Below the pieces are notes generated by a model. That model was not told the origin of the DNA and ran no database searches. It saw only the letters and a program-made list of their open reading frames with translations. A stretch of DNA of 64,000 bases from Przewalskia tangutica (lineage: Eukaryota; Streptophyta; Magnoliopsida; Solanales; Solanaceae), in contig CM056718.1 of NCBI GenBank assembly GCA_029844215.1, positions 80,960,764-81,024,763 of the forward strand, written 5' to 3'. The position numbers were made by a program, and so were the translations under genes. Positions 32,897 to 45,163 of this stretch are shown in pieces. Numbering within the stretch: the stretch's first letter is position 1; the number at the start of each line of letters is the position of its first letter.

Positions 32897-32996
32897 AAGC
32901 ATAGGCAAGTTTCACAACAACAAGCATAGGCAAGTTTCACAACAACAAGCATAGGCAAGTTTCACAACAACAAGCATAGGCAAGCTTCGCACAACT
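32897..32996. repeat. 25-bp tandem repeat, 4 copies
   Basis: Units starting AAGCATAGGCAAGTTTCACA at 32897, 32922, 32947 and 32972. C-subfamily LTRs have three or four copies. B-subfamily LTRs (41730, 47280) have one. Confidence 0.95.
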
Positions 32997-35405
32997 CCAA
33001 GTACTTTCATATTATGCCAAAGTCCGGGTTTTAACCCCAAAGTACTACATACGTTAAGTTCTTTTAAAGAGATCCATTACTTTTATAAAAGTCACCCGAT
33101 ACCGTAGTATAAGAATGACCAACCACATTCCTTTTCAAAATCAAGTAACAACATTCTTTTCCTAAGTTCGGTTGCCTAGTTTCAATTACTCAAGCTTCTT
33201 ATTTTCAAATGGTTTCATAGTTCCCAAACTTAATCACTTGATTCCTTTTAGAACAATTGAGTAACATATGTCATATCGTGAGTAGTTTATTCTTGTTTAT
33301 AACGATCTTATTACAATGACCATGATCTAGAAAATGTAATATCATTTTGTCTCATCTTAGTTTCTATGCGGATGGAGGTTTCTACTGGTTTTAATACGAT
33401 ACATCATTATTCAATACATTTTCCTTTATTATTAACGCGTTGGTGCAGTCGATGCATTCGATTTCCAAATCAGTATAACATTATCCCTTTAAATAAAACC
33501 AAGTACTCATTACTCACGAATGAGGTTTCACACAAACATTCACATTAAAACAATATAAGTTAAGTCTCTTATCTCATAAGATCAAGTCTCTTAACTTCTA
33601 ACATCAGTAAACCATTTTCTTTACCTCTCTTAAGACTTTATACTTAACTCCCCATGAAGCTAGTATAACTCTTTTTAAAACCTTTAAAACCAAGTGTTAC
33701 TCTCCCTTCAAAACGATTTATAAATCTTTTGAAATACATCAAGTTCTTTATTATAACTAGCCAGTTATAATTCACATCAGTTACCTTTTAAAACCACAAA
33801 GTATTTTCTTACCTACATAAAGCTGTTATAACCAACTTCCCATAAAGCCGTTATAACACTTTATGTTTTAAGAACAATCAAACACAGTTAACACATGTAC
33901 GTCTACCGTACTACATAGTTCACACATATCATGCTAGAAGAGATAGGAAAAGGTTCACATACCTCGCGACGATTGTCGACTAATAGCAAAACGCTCCAAG
34001 TACCTCGAACCGCCGGCTACTCCTTAAGCCAAGTGGATTACTCCACACGTAGTACTTCAACCTATAAGGCCACAAGGCGCTTATTAACATCTAGATCTCA
34101 ACGTTCCATAATCTACAGAAAATTCGGCAGCACCTCCCCCCCCCCGCCACAGCGCAAATCTCCTTCTCTATCGAGGCCGGCTACCAAGCCAACCAGGGGG
34201 GGGGGGTTTTACACGCCTAACCGGACGTGTACAATTCTACTACACAAGTCTACTGTAATACAGTCCTATGTAATTACAGTTCAGATCAGTTCTTTATTAT
34301 CCTTCTAAGTGATTACTGTTCAATTCCTCATTCTTCAGGCTTAAGTCAAAAGACATTGCCACAATACTAAGTATAGTTCTATATATAGTATACTTTGACT
34401 ATATATTCAAACATGTAATTTCCAATTACAATAGAAGGACAGTAGTGTTTACCTCGATAAGCCCAAAATTATCCAAGTATAAAGTCGATCCTGAGCAACG
34501 CTTAGCTCCTACTCCGAGCGCTCCAAACAACCCTTAGAAGTTCTAACCAACTTCTACTTACAACTTCAACAACGGGTGAAGATTTCCTTAGGGTTTCGTT
34601 TTTGCGGCTAAAGGAAGTATAATCGTATTTTCTGGGCTTTGTATAAGTGTAACCTTGGGAATACTACAAGGTATTTGGGCCAAGGTATTTGGACATTACA
34701 ACAATATTAGGAGAGTATTTCTATACCACAACAAGGGGTATTATACGAAGACAACTAGGCTAGGGGGGGTACCCCACGGCCAAGGTACCACAAAGGGGGG
34801 AGGGGTGTGCTCTCGGCCACAAGGCCTCACGAAAAGGGGGAGGGAGGGGAAGCTCTCGGCTAGCACAACAAGAAGGGAGGAGAGGGTTTCAAGACTTGGA
34901 AGTTTTTGGAATGGATGAAGTCTTCACACTTAGGGGGGTATTTATAGCAAAACCAAAAGCCAACCAATGGCCAAGATCAAGCCATGTGCAAGGCAAGTGT
35001 AAGGCCAAGATCAAGCCAAGTGCACCCTAACCCTACTCCACAAAACACTCCACAAAACACTCCACAAAACAAGGCCAAAACAAGGCACAATTCAAGGGAC
35101 CAATCGGCCAAGGCCAACCGATCCCTCTTGGACGCCCAATCGTCCAAGTCCCCTCCACTTGCTACCAATGTGGGGGTGACACATGTCACCCTCCCGTTGG
35201 TCCAAAATGTTTCGTCTCTCGGAAAAATCCGCAAAAATTATAAATGACATAGCCGTATTTTTCTCTACGAAAGCTGTGGAAACGTTCCGTCATAAAACGA
35301 CTCTAATCGGCACTTGTGCCCAAAATTTCGAAACATGCCTAACTTAAGGCTCAAAATTCGTACGTACGTCCACACGTACATACTCTGGAAATACGGGGTA
35401 TAACA

Positions 35406-35440
35406 TTCTTCCCCCCTTAGAAACATTCGTCCCGAATGTT
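35406..35440 (-). other. E7 polypurine tract and hairpin
   Basis: Complement of TTCTTCCCCCCTTAG (PPT), then perfect inverted repeat AACATTCG-TCC-CGAATGTT at 35422-35440. Confidence 0.85.
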
Positions 35441-36077
35441 CCTTCAAGGTCTCAAAACAACGGCGTCGTGATAGTCTTCACCGCTATACGTCGAAAACAA
35501 TCATGCCACACCGGTCACAAAACACACGCCACTTCTCCTTTCTCGCAAGATTGCCACGAACACTCGAACTCGTTCTAGTGTCCGTACCACACTCCGTCAA
35601 CGCTCGTTTCCCAACCTCGAGTCACTACCTCCAAACTTGGTCATCTCACTAACCTCGATTTCCCCTAAGGCCATTCCCGGCCTTCACGAACTGATTCTGG
35701 TCGAACGTATCCACGAACTCATACGATGGTCATCTAAACTGGGCCTAGCACCCTCGTGACTCGCCACCGGGCGACCACCCAGAGCTGACCCTTCCTCAAA
35801 ACGGGACGCGGGTTGGCCCGCAACATGGCCCCAACCCGACCCACTGTAGCGCCAACTCTCTAGTTTCTTGATCCGAACAATCTTACCTCTACAGGTCATG
35901 AAAGCTACCACTTCCATTTCACACTCCCCAGGGACTTACCCTTTCACTAACTGTGTTTCTAAATCACATTTTAGCACAAAGCTATCCAAACATATCATTA
36001 AACACATCAACAACATCAATACACACAAAACTCTAGAGGGTTAAGGATATACCTGAAACTAGGCGGTTCAAGGACCG
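35441..36077 (-). other. E7 post-gag stretch
   Basis: Contains a 77-codon minus frame (35917-35684) with GHVAGQPASRFEEG and GPSLDDHRMSSWIRST, similar to a plus frame in E8 (53708-53902). It matches no known domain. A conserved CAG|GTATATCC lies 25 nt after the gag stop (minus strand near 36053). Integrase scraps seen in E5 are missing. Confidence 0.55.
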
Positions 36078-36539
36078 CTAAAACTGGGAACTTCCACCGC
36101 GACCTCTACCGTGGCCCGCAACTGCTCTAGTAGTCTGTGCTATCCTACCAGTGCTACCCCTGGTCGGACAGTCTCTCGTCATATGGCCCTGTTGGCCGCA
36201 AGAATAACAAGCTCCCTTGGTACTACGACACTCTCCGAAATGCGGTCTACCACATCGACCACACCGAGGTAGGGGTGATCGTGATCCGCCAAAACCCCTA
36301 CTCCCCGAACATCGAAACACGGGAGCCACGACCGCCTCCTGAATATCCTGAGGTCCCGGCTGCGGAGGACCACTCTGCAATGGCGGAGGTACATAACTAG
36401 TCTGCTGCTGAGGCGGTCCGCCTCGAAAGTCGCCAAAATATCCGGCCGTCTTGGCCTTCTTCTGCTGAAAGCGGTCCACCCGTCGATCTCTGCGCTCCTC
36501 GCACCCAAGTGCATGAGCCTGCATGCGGGCAATGTCCAT
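36078..36539 (-). CDS. gag: gag C-terminal ORF with two zinc knuckles, E7
   Basis: A 153-aa frame, the clearest protein signal in the window. It covers the C-terminal third of gag, the nucleocapsid part that binds element RNA. Residues 1-30 are basic (EERRDRRVDRFQQKKAK). Residues 40-65 are rich in Pro and Gln. A Cys-His box CGRCGRPHFGEC has C93, C96, H100 and C104. A canonical CCHC knuckle CYSCGQQGHMTRDC has C111, C114, H119 and C124. An RG-rich tail ends SSQF and a stop. The first Met is internal to gag. The true start is at 37303, and frameshifts separate the two. The layout resembles Tekay/del chromovirus gag. Confidence 0.85.
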   Translation of the reverse strand: MDIARMQAHALGCEERRDRRVDRFQQKKAKTAGYFGDFRGGPPQQQTSYVPPPLQSGPPQPGPQDIQEAVVAPVFRCSGSRGFGGSRSPLPRCGRCGRPHFGECRSTKGACYSCGQQGHMTRDCPTRGSTGRIAQTTRAVAGHGRGRGGSSQF

Positions 36540-37303
36540 GCCCGGCTGAAGAGAAACACCCGAACAACTCTCTGCTAGGTAATCATCGAGCCTCAGAACA
36601 TATCGTGCACTCGATCCTCCATACTAGCTACTAATGCGGAACATACCGCCAATGAGTCGAACTCACATTGTACTCCCGAATCAGACGCCTGCTCGCCTCA
36701 ACATCAAAAACTGCTTACCGAGCCCTCTCATCCGCGAGGCAAGAAATGTGCCGAAGGCCCCAAAACTCGTCCCAAACGGCCGGAAGTGCATTCTCTCCCG
36801 ACAGCTCCCACGATCAAACTATCGATCGCGGTATCACGCAGCCGTTGCGAAGCTCGGACCCCTGACTCGGTCTCCGAAGCCTTGATCACTCATGATCCAG
36901 AATAGCCGGATGAACTCCTGCGGATCATCCTCGTGCCTCGACGTAGAACTCAAGCGGCTACATCTCGTAAAGTCCTGTAGCCTCAAACCGCTCGCCGGGG
37001 TGAACTACGGTGCTACTGGGCCGGAATCGCCAGATCCAAATTTATCTCATATCTGCCACGACCGCCAAGAATCGCCATCTCCTTGTAACCCAACTCTTAC
37101 GCGCCTGCATCGGGACCGAGGCTCAGTATCAGAGTCTCGGCAGCCACCGCCGCGCTCTAAACTCGGCTGCCGGGCGGCGCCGCGAAACCCGCCGGAAGCA
37201 TCGCTCGTGTAATCGACCGCTCGCGCTCGCATCTCTGAATCACACTAGCAGCTCCCTCGGCTGCCTTGCCCTTCTGGGCCCTGGTTGCCTTTCGCAGAGG
37301 CAT
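36078..37303 (-). pseudogene. gag: gag, full length but frameshifted, E7
   Basis: The minus-strand ATG at 37301-37303 starts MPLRKATRAQKGKAAEG, and the stop is at 36078-36080, giving room for about 408 codons, normal for a chromovirus-like gag. Pieces of the capsid core (GATGAACTCCTGCGGATCAT region, 36890-36930, encoding DDPQEFI-like sequence) and the CGEERR linker are recognisable, but the frame breaks several times between 36540 and 37250. Some breaks fall at CAG/CTG or CCGG motifs and may be sequencing artefacts, so the element could be less broken than it looks. Confidence 0.8.
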
Positions 37304-37413
37304 AACTGGTAAAAACGAAACACGTCAGAGGGGTCCAACTTACAACACAGCTCTAAGGCACGATCTCAGAATGAGAAGAATGGAAACCAATCCTAAATGT
37401 CCTATAGCCTCCT

Positions 37414-37447
37414 GATTATAGATGTGGTGCACAACACACCGATAATC
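37414..37447 (-). ncRNA. Leader hairpin with GTGCAC loop, E7
   Basis: Minus strand: GATTAT, C, GGTGTG, loop TTGTGCAC, CACATC, T, ATAATC. The second stem has one G.U pair where E5 has G-C. It lies 46 nt from the PBS. Confidence 0.65.
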
Positions 37448-37493
37448 AAGACTCTACTAGACACGGTCTGTAGACACTTTCCGAGGACTAACT

Positions 37494-37505
37494 GCTCTGA
37501 TACCA
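37494..37505 (-). other. E7 primer-binding site
   Basis: Minus-strand TGGTATCAGAGC, 3 nt from the 5' LTR end at 37509. Initiator tRNA-Met type. Confidence 0.92.
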
Positions 37506-38630
37506 CTTTGTAACGCCCCGAAACCCGGGCCCGTCACTGGTGCCTTACCCCGGGCACCCTAGTGATACATACATCAGAGAAAATCAGCGGAACATAAAAC
37601 ATGAGTCACTAAACAGAGATATAGTAAATAAACAGGCCAACCAAAACAGTTGCCTTCAGTATATACATAAAACTGAACAGTTTAATCCTTTTACAACCCT
37701 TCCCACAACAAGATTTCATGCACTTAAGATATACAACAACTATGACGGGACAGGGCCCCGCCATACCCCTGAATGTACAAGAACCTACAACTCAGGGAAA
37801 CATACCAAAGATAAGCCTCCGAAGGAACGGAGCTTTCCGACACGCTGAAGTGAGATCCTAAGAGCGGGGATGCAAGACCGATGTACCTCTACCTGCGGCA
37901 TGAACGCAGCCCCAAGGAGGTCGACAACAGTACCAAGTATGTGAAATCAGAATATCGCAGCTTAAATCATAATCTATATAAAGGTGAGACATGTATGATA
38001 ACCAAAATACGACGCAACATAAAAGTTAGCAAGTCGTGGACTCACGCCTCAAAGTCACCACTAAATATAACTATGGGTCTCACGCCCACCACATCCATCA
38101 TGTTCGCATCATGGCCACATGCCCCTACATCGTGACGGTGTAGACATGTCCATGATGCAACAATAATAACAAGGCCGCATGGCCACATGCCCCCGGAATA
38201 CTGCATCGGTGTAGACATGCCCATGTAACCTCAATAACAACCTACTGGGTGGTCAACCATGCCGCATGGCCACATGCCCCCGGAATACTGCATCGGTGTA
38301 GACACGTCCATGTTGCAACAATAATAACAAGGCCGCATGGCCACATGCCCCCGGAATACTGCATCGGTGTAGACATGCCCATGTAACCTCAATAACAATA
38401 TACTGGGTGGTCAACCCTGCCGCATGGCCACATGCCCCCGGAATACTGCATCGGTGTAGACATGTCCATGTGACATCAACAACAAGACAGTAATCAAAAT
38501 GGAAACATACCCGTGGAATTCTCCATCACTGCCAGCACGTCCAAGTAAGTTCTCAACAAGTCAACCGGCCCTCTATCGAGAGACACCGGAATACGTAAAT
38601 ACCACACCGCACAACAAAGGCTATCATCAC

Positions 38631-38730
38631 AAGCATAGGCAAGTTTCACAACAACAAGCATAGGCAAGTTTCACAACAACAAGCATAGGCAAGTTTCACA
38701 ACAACAAGCATAGGCAAGCTTCGCACAACT
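38631..38730. repeat. 25-bp tandem repeat, 4 copies
   Basis: Units start at 38631, 38656, 38681 and 38706 and match those of the 3' LTR one to one. Confidence 0.95.
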
Positions 38731-40674
38731 CCAAGTACTTTCATATTATGCCAAAGTCCGGGTTTTTAACCCCAAAGTACTACATACGTTAAGTTCTTTT
38801 AAAAGAGATCCATTACTTTTATAAAAGTCACCCGATACCCGTAGTATAAGAATGACCAACCCACATTCCTTTTCAAAATCAAGTAACAACATTCTTTTCC
38901 TAAGTGCCAGGTTGCCTAGTTTCAATTACTCAAGCTTCTTATTTTCAAATGGTTTCATAGTTCCCAAACTTAATCACTTGATTCCTTTTAGAACAATTGA
39001 GTAACATATGTCATATACGTGAGTAGTTTATTCTTGTTTATAACGATCTTATTACGAAATCATGATCTAGAAAATGTAATATCATTTTGTCTCATCTTAG
39101 TTTCTATGCAGATGGAGGTTTCTACCGGTTTTAATACGATACATCATTATTCAATACATTTTCCTTTATTAACGCTGCAGTTGGTCCTGTCGATACACAT
39201 TCTCGATTTCCAAATCAGTATAACATTATCCCTTTAAATAAAACCAAGTACTCATTACTCACGAATGAGGTTTCACACAAACATTCACATTAAAACAATA
39301 TAAGTTAAGTCTCTTATCTCATAAGATCAAGTCTCTTAACTTCTAACATCAGAAAACCATTGTCTTTACCTCTCTTAAGACTTTATACTTAACTCCCATG
39401 AAGCTAGTATAACTCTTTTTAAAACCTTTAAAACCAAGTGTTACTCTCCTTCAAAACGATTTATAAATCTTTTGAAATACATCAAGTTCTTTATTATAAC
39501 TAGCCGCTTATAATTCACATCGATTACCTTTTAAAACCACAAAGTATTTTCTTACCTACATAAAGTCATTATAACCAACTTCCCATAAAGCCGTTATAAC
39601 ACTTTATGTTTTAAGAACAATCAAACACGATTAACACATGCGCTCACCGTACTACATAGTTCACACATATCATGCTAGAAGAGATAGGAAAAGGTTCACA
39701 TACCTCGCGACGATTGTCGACTAATAGCAAAACGCTCCAAGTACCTCGAACCGCCGGCTACTCCTTAAGCCAAGTGGATTACTCCACACGTAGTACTTCA
39801 ACCTATAAGGCCACAAGGCGCTTATTAACATCTAGATCTCAACGTTCCATAATCTACAGAAAATTCGGCAGCACCTCCCCCCCCCGCCACAGCGCAAATC
39901 TCCTTCTCTATCGAGGCCGGCTACCAAGCCAACCAGGGGGGGGGTTTTACACGCCTAACCGGACGTGTACAATTCTACTACACAGTAATACTACACAAGT
40001 CTATTGTAATACAGTCCTATGTAATTACAGTTCAGATCAGTTCTTTATTATCCTTCTAAGTGATTACTGTTCAATTCCTCATTCTTCAGGCTTAAGTCAA
40101 AAGACATTGCCACAATACTAAGTATAGTTCTATATATAGTATACTTTGACTATATATTCAAACATGTAATTTCCAATTACAATAGAAGGACAGTAGTGTT
40201 TACCTCGATAAGCCCAAAATTATCCAAGTATAAAGTCGATCCTGAGCAACGCTTAGCTCCTACTCCGAGCGCTCCAAACAACCCTTAGAAGTTCTAACCA
40301 ACTTCTACTTACAACTTCAACAACGGGTGAAGATTTCCTTAGGGTTTCGTTTTTGCGGCTAAAGGAAGTATAATCGTATTTTCTGGGCTTTGTATAAGTG
40401 TAACCTTGGGAATACTACAAGGTATTTGGGCCAAGGTATTTGGACATTACAACAATATTAGGAGAGTATTTCTATACCACAACAAGGGTATTATACGAAG
40501 ACAACTAGGCTAGTGGGGTACCCCACGCCAAGGTACCACAAAGGGAGGGGTGTGCTCGGCCACAAGGCCTCACGGGGGGAGGAGGGGAAGCTCTGGCTAG
40601 CACAACAAGAAGGGAGGAGAGGGTTTCAAGACTTGGAAGTTTTGGAATGGATGAAGTCTTCACACTTAGGGGGG

Positions 40675-40682
40675 TATTTATA
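40675..40682 (-). promoter_or_regulatory. TATA box of E7 5' LTR
   Basis: TATAAATA on the minus strand, with CCAACCAATGGCC (inverted CCAAT arrangement) just beyond at about 40696. Drives the E7 transcript towards lower coordinates. Confidence 0.7.
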
Positions 40683-41129
40683 GCAAAACCAAAAGCCAAC
40701 CAATGGCCAAGATCAAGCCATGTGCAAGGCAAGTGTAAGGCCAAGATCAAGCCAAGTGCACCCTAACCCTACTCCACAAAACACTCCACAAAACACTCCA
40801 CAAAACAAGGCCAAAACAAGGCACAATACAAGGGACCAATCGGCCAAGGCCAACCGATCCCTCTTGGACGCCCAATCGTCCAAGTCCCCTCCACTTGCTA
40901 CCAATGTGGGGTGACATGTCACCCTCCCGTTGGTCCAAAATGTTTCGCCTCTCGGAAAAATCCGCAAAAATTATAAATGACATAGCCGGAATTTTCTACG
41001 AAAGTCGTGGGAAACGTTCGTCGAAAACGACTTAATCGCACTTGTGCCCAAAATTTCAAACATGCCTAACTTAAGGCTCAAAATTGTGACGTCGTCCACA
41101 CGCACATACTGCGAAATACGGGTATAACA

Positions 41130-44087
41130 TGTACCCCTACCGCGCATGAACGCAGCCCAAGCGAGGTCGATAACAGTACCAAGTATGTGAAATCAGAAAA
41201 ATATCAGTAAATGAAATCATAATACTATATAAGAACAGAGACATGTATGATAACAAAACTACGATTCACAACATAAAAGCGATATGTCAAGTCGTGACTC
41301 ACGCCTCAAGTCATCACTCAAATATAACTATGGGTCTCACGCCCACAACATCAATCGTGTTCGCATCACGGCCGCATGCCCCGACCGTGCATCGTGTAGA
41401 CATGCCCATGATGCAACAATAATAACAATGCCCCATGGCCACATGCCCCGAATTCTACCTCTGTAGACACGTCCATGTGACATCAACAACAATATACTGG
41501 GTGATCAACCCTGCCGCATGGCCACATGCCCCCGGAATTCTACCTCGGTGTAGACATGTCCATGTGACATCAACAATAAGACAGTAATCAAAATGGAAAC
41601 ATACCCGTGGAATTCTCCACATCGCCAAAGACGCCCAAGTAAGTTCTCAACAAGTCAACCGGCCCTCTATCGAGAGACGCGGTAACACAGAAATACAACA
41701 CTTGTACAACAAAGGCTATCATCACATGCATAGGCAAGTTTCACACAACTCAAAGTACTTTCACATAAGTCACACAATACCCGTAGTATAAAAATCGTGA
41801 CTATCTTTTTAAGTAAACAAGACACTTCCCCTTTTGTAAAATCAAGTAACAACATTATTTTCCAAACGTTCAAATTTGCCTAATTTCAAATGCTCAAGTC
41901 ACTTATTTTAGAAAGGTTTCATAACTCATAGTCTTAATCTCTTTTAAAACAATTGAGTAACATATGTCATATATGTGAGTAGTTTATTCTTGTTTATAAC
42001 AATCTTATTACAGCAGCCATGATCTAGAAAATGAAATATCATTTTGTCTCATCTTAGCTTCTATGCAGATGGAGGTTTCTACTGGTTTTAATACAACACA
42101 TCATTATTCAATACATTTTCCTTTATTAACGCTGCAGTGGTCTGTCGATACACATTCTGATTTCCAAATCAAGAAACATTATCCTTTAAAACCAAGTACT
42201 CATTACTCACGAATGAGGTTTCACAAACATCCACATTAAAACAAATAAGTTAAGTCTCTTATCTTATAAGATCAAGTCTCTTAACTTCTAACATCAAGAA
42301 ACCATTTTCTTACCTACATAAAGTCGTTATAACCAACTTTCCATAAAGCCGTTATAACACTTTATGTTTAAACCAAACAAATACACTTAGCAATCAGACG
42401 CCCACCGTACTACATAGTTACACACATATCATGCTAGAACAGATAGGAAGAGGTTCACATACCTCGCGACGAGTATCGACAATAAGCAAAGTGCTCCAAG
42501 TACTACAACCTTGCTAGCCCTTTCCACTCCTCAAGTAGAATCCGCCACTCTTAGTACTTCCACCTATAAGGCCACAAACGCCTATTAACTTCTAACCGCG
42601 GTTCCATATTCTACCGAAAATTCGCAAAGACTCTCCCCGCAACAGAAATCTCCTCCTCTATCGAGGCCGGCTACCAAGCCAACCAGGTGTGGGGTTTTAC
42701 ACGTCTAACCGGACGTGTACAATTCTACTCAGCAATACTACACAAGTCTACTGCAATACAGTCCTATGTAAATACAGTTCAGTTCTTTTCTTTAAATTCA
42801 GGCTTAAGTCAAAAGACATTGTCGCACAATAATGTTCATTCTACATATAGTATACTTCAACTATATATTCCTACAACATGTAATCTCCAATTACAATAAG
42901 GGACAAGAATATTTACCTCGACAAGCCCAAAATTATCCAAGTTATAATGTCGATCCCGAGCAAGGTTTAGCTCCTACCCGTGCGCTCCAATCCGCTCCAA
43001 ACAACCCTTAGAAGTTCTAACTAACTTCTACTCAAATACTTCAACCAACTATGAAGATTTCCTTGTGGTTTCTTGAGACTAAAAGGACAAAAGGTAGCAT
43101 TTCCTGCTCTACGATAGAGGTAACTTTTGGAATACAACAAGGTAAAGGCTAAGGTATTTTGGGCATTATAACAATACTTGAGAAGTATTTCAATACCACA
43201 AGGGAGGGTATTATACGAAACAACTAGGCAGTGGGGTACCCCACTAAGCACCACAGGGGAAGGGAGCCTCTCGCCAAAGCCCACACGAAAAGGGGAGGGA
43301 AGGCTCTCGGCCAGAGCTCACTAAGGGGAGGAGAGGGTTTCAAGACTTGGAAGTTTTGGATGAATGAAGTCTTCAAGCTTAGGGGTATTTATAGCAAAAC
43401 CAAAAGCCAACCAACGGCCAAGATCAAGCCATGTGCAAGGCAAGTGTAAGGCCTTGATCAAGCCAAGTGCACCCTAGCCCTACTCCACCAAACATGGCAC
43501 AAAACAAGCCACAAACAAGCCACAAACAAGGCCAAGAATAAGGACCAATCGGCCAAGGCCAACCACCTCGACCGCCCTAAATCGTCCAACGAGGTGACAA
43601 GTGTCACCTCCGTTGGTCCAAAATGTTTCGTCTCTCGGAAAAATCCGCAAAAATATAAATGACATAGCCGAATTTTCCTACGAAAGTCGTGGAAACGCTT
43701 CGTTAAAAACGACTTAATCTCCGCACTGCGCTCAGGTAATTCCGGCCAAGCCACCTAGGGGTGACACGTGTCGCCTCCTACTTGTCCAAAATAATTCATC
43801 TTCCAAAATATCCAAAATGGCCAAAATCTCAAAATCAAAGCGGCCCCACAAAACCAGAATTTCCCAGGGCCCCACGTGACCATTTCTCAAAATAAAATCT
43901 CAAAATTCTAATATAATCTAAGAAGCCCAAATTCCAAACTGGGAACCCAATTCCCTTCAACGAACATTTTTCCTTACAAAACCGGAAACTTTTTCCGGAA
44001 GAATCACCTCTTTCTTCCTTTCCAATTTTTCTGCGTGCTCTCGTGACGCACGCCCTCGCATACATACCACGAGAATACGGTATAACA
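41130..44087 (-). repeat. E6 3' LTR, segment 2
   Basis: Resumes with TGTACCCCTACC and ends ATACGGTATAACA. Shorter tandem array (41370-41560, about three GTAGAC units), single 25-bp unit, reverse TATA 43386-43393, extra U3 block with GGTGACACGTGTCGCC near 43759. Confidence 0.9.
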
Positions 44088-44121
44088 TTCTCCTTCCTTA
44101 GAAACATTCGTCCCGAATGTT
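44088..44121 (-). other. E6 polypurine tract and hairpin
   Basis: Complement of TTCTCCTTCCTTAG, then AACATTCG-TCC-CGAATGTT at 44103-44121, perfect. Confidence 0.85.
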
Positions 44122-44890
44122 CCTTCTCAAGACGGATATCGATGAAGTTCCTCTAACAAGTTGTCAACGCCACAGCTTGGCCACGAAATAACACACGTTC
44201 TCTTCCTTCCTTACTCGTCGTGCCCTTCTCGAACACTTGAACTCTCCCAGTACGTACCATACTTCAGTCATTACTTCCGTTCCCAAAAATCTCTGGAGTC
44301 ACTACCTCCAAACTTGGTCATCTTACTAACCTCAAACTTCCTTAAGGCCATTCCCGGCCTTTACGAACCGCTTCTGGTCGAACGTGTCCACGAACTCATA
44401 CGATGATTAACTAAACTGGGGCCTAGCACCCTCGTGACCCTACCAACTTGTGGGACCACCCAGAACTGACCGCACCTAAAACAGGGCTACGGGTTGACCC
44501 GTATCACGTCCTCAACCCGACCCACAATCGCGTCAAGCCCTTGTTCCCCGACACGGAACAATCCTGCTAAATCACATCATGAAAGCTACCACTTCCATCT
44601 CCCATTACCCATGGACTGATCACTCAAATAAAACCCACGTATACTACGCACTCTGATAAAGGTCAAACATAAAATAAATCTTTTACACAAGACGACCTTA
44701 CCTCTAAGGTCTCAATCGTGAAATATTCTAAGGTTCACACTTACCATGCCTCCATACTTATCCTTCCAACTAACCATGTTCCTAAATCACATTTTAGCAC
44801 AAAGCTATCCGAACATAACACTAAACACATTAACATAACAAGCATACAAAACTCTAGAGGGTTAAGGATATACCTGTCTCTACCGCTTTT
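44122..44890 (-). other. E6 post-gag non-coding stretch
   Basis: No domain. Aligns with E1 1953-2874 and E7 35441-36077. Contains CAG|GTATATCC on the minus strand near 44874. Confidence 0.6.
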
Positions 44891-45163
44891 CTAATCACAG
44901 TCCTGCCCTGCAGGGCGCATAGCTAGTGAAAGTGATGAACCTGCCACTGATCCTGAAGGCTGAGTCGTAACATCCGTGCTACCCTTGGTCGGACAGTTCC
45001 TCGCAAAATGGCCCCGCTGGCCGCAAAAATAGCAAGCTCCCTTGGCACCACGACACTCCCCGAAATGCGGTCTACCACATCGACCACACCGAGGTAGGGG
45101 TGACCGCATCTGGCCAACACCCTTACTTCCTCGAAACTCGAACCTCGAGCCCGACCGCCCCAA
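44891..45163 (-). CDS. gag: gag zinc-knuckle ORF, E6
   Basis: A 90-aa frame covering the nucleocapsid end of gag. CGRCGRPHFGEC has C26, C29, H33 and C37, and CYFCGQRGHFARNC has C44, C47, H52 and C57, a canonical CCHC knuckle. All ligands are intact. The tail (AGSSLSLAMRPAGQDCD) differs from E7's RG-rich end. It resembles the end of E5 and E1 instead (CCCTAGCTATGCGCCCT), so E6's gag 3' end belongs to the older type. The start Met is internal. Gag proper begins at 46104. Confidence 0.8.
   Translation of the reverse strand: MGRSGSRFEFRGSKGVGQMRSPLPRCGRCGRPHFGECRGAKGACYFCGQRGHFARNCPTKGSTDVTTQPSGSVAGSSLSLAMRPAGQDCD

Larger units (their letters stand above)
31788..35405 (-). repeat. E7 3' LTR
   Basis: TGTAACGCCCCGAAACCCGG to GGAAATACGGGGTATAACA. 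Tandem modules at 32375-32760 and 32897-32996, reverse TATA at 34939-34946, U3 GGGTGACACATGTCACCC near 35174. Confidence 0.95.
31788..41129 (-). mobile_element. E7, complete gag-only LTR element
   Basis: Minus element of 9.34 kb: LTRs 31788-35405 (3618 bp) and 37509-41129 (3621 bp), interior 2103 bp. The LTRs look almost identical, so insertion was recent. It has a perfect target duplication, PBS, leader hairpin, a full-length but frameshifted gag with two zinc knuckles, PPT-side hairpin and PPT. LTR starts TGTAACGCCCCGAAACCCGG (C subfamily). No protease, RT, RNase H or integrase. Confidence 0.95.
37509..41129 (-). repeat. E7 5' LTR
   Basis: Sister of 31788-35405. Tandem modules at 38100-38480 and 38631-38730, reverse TATA at 40675-40682. 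Local differences from the sister LTR sit at CAG/CTG sites, for example AACGCTGCAGTTGGTCCTG (39171) against AACGCGTTGGTGCAG (33435). Confidence 0.95.

Noticed and set aside
32375..32996. CRISPR-like spacing of repeats
   Set aside because: Units are contiguous tandem repeats with related, not unique, intervals. No cas genes, and the setting is plant LTR sequence.
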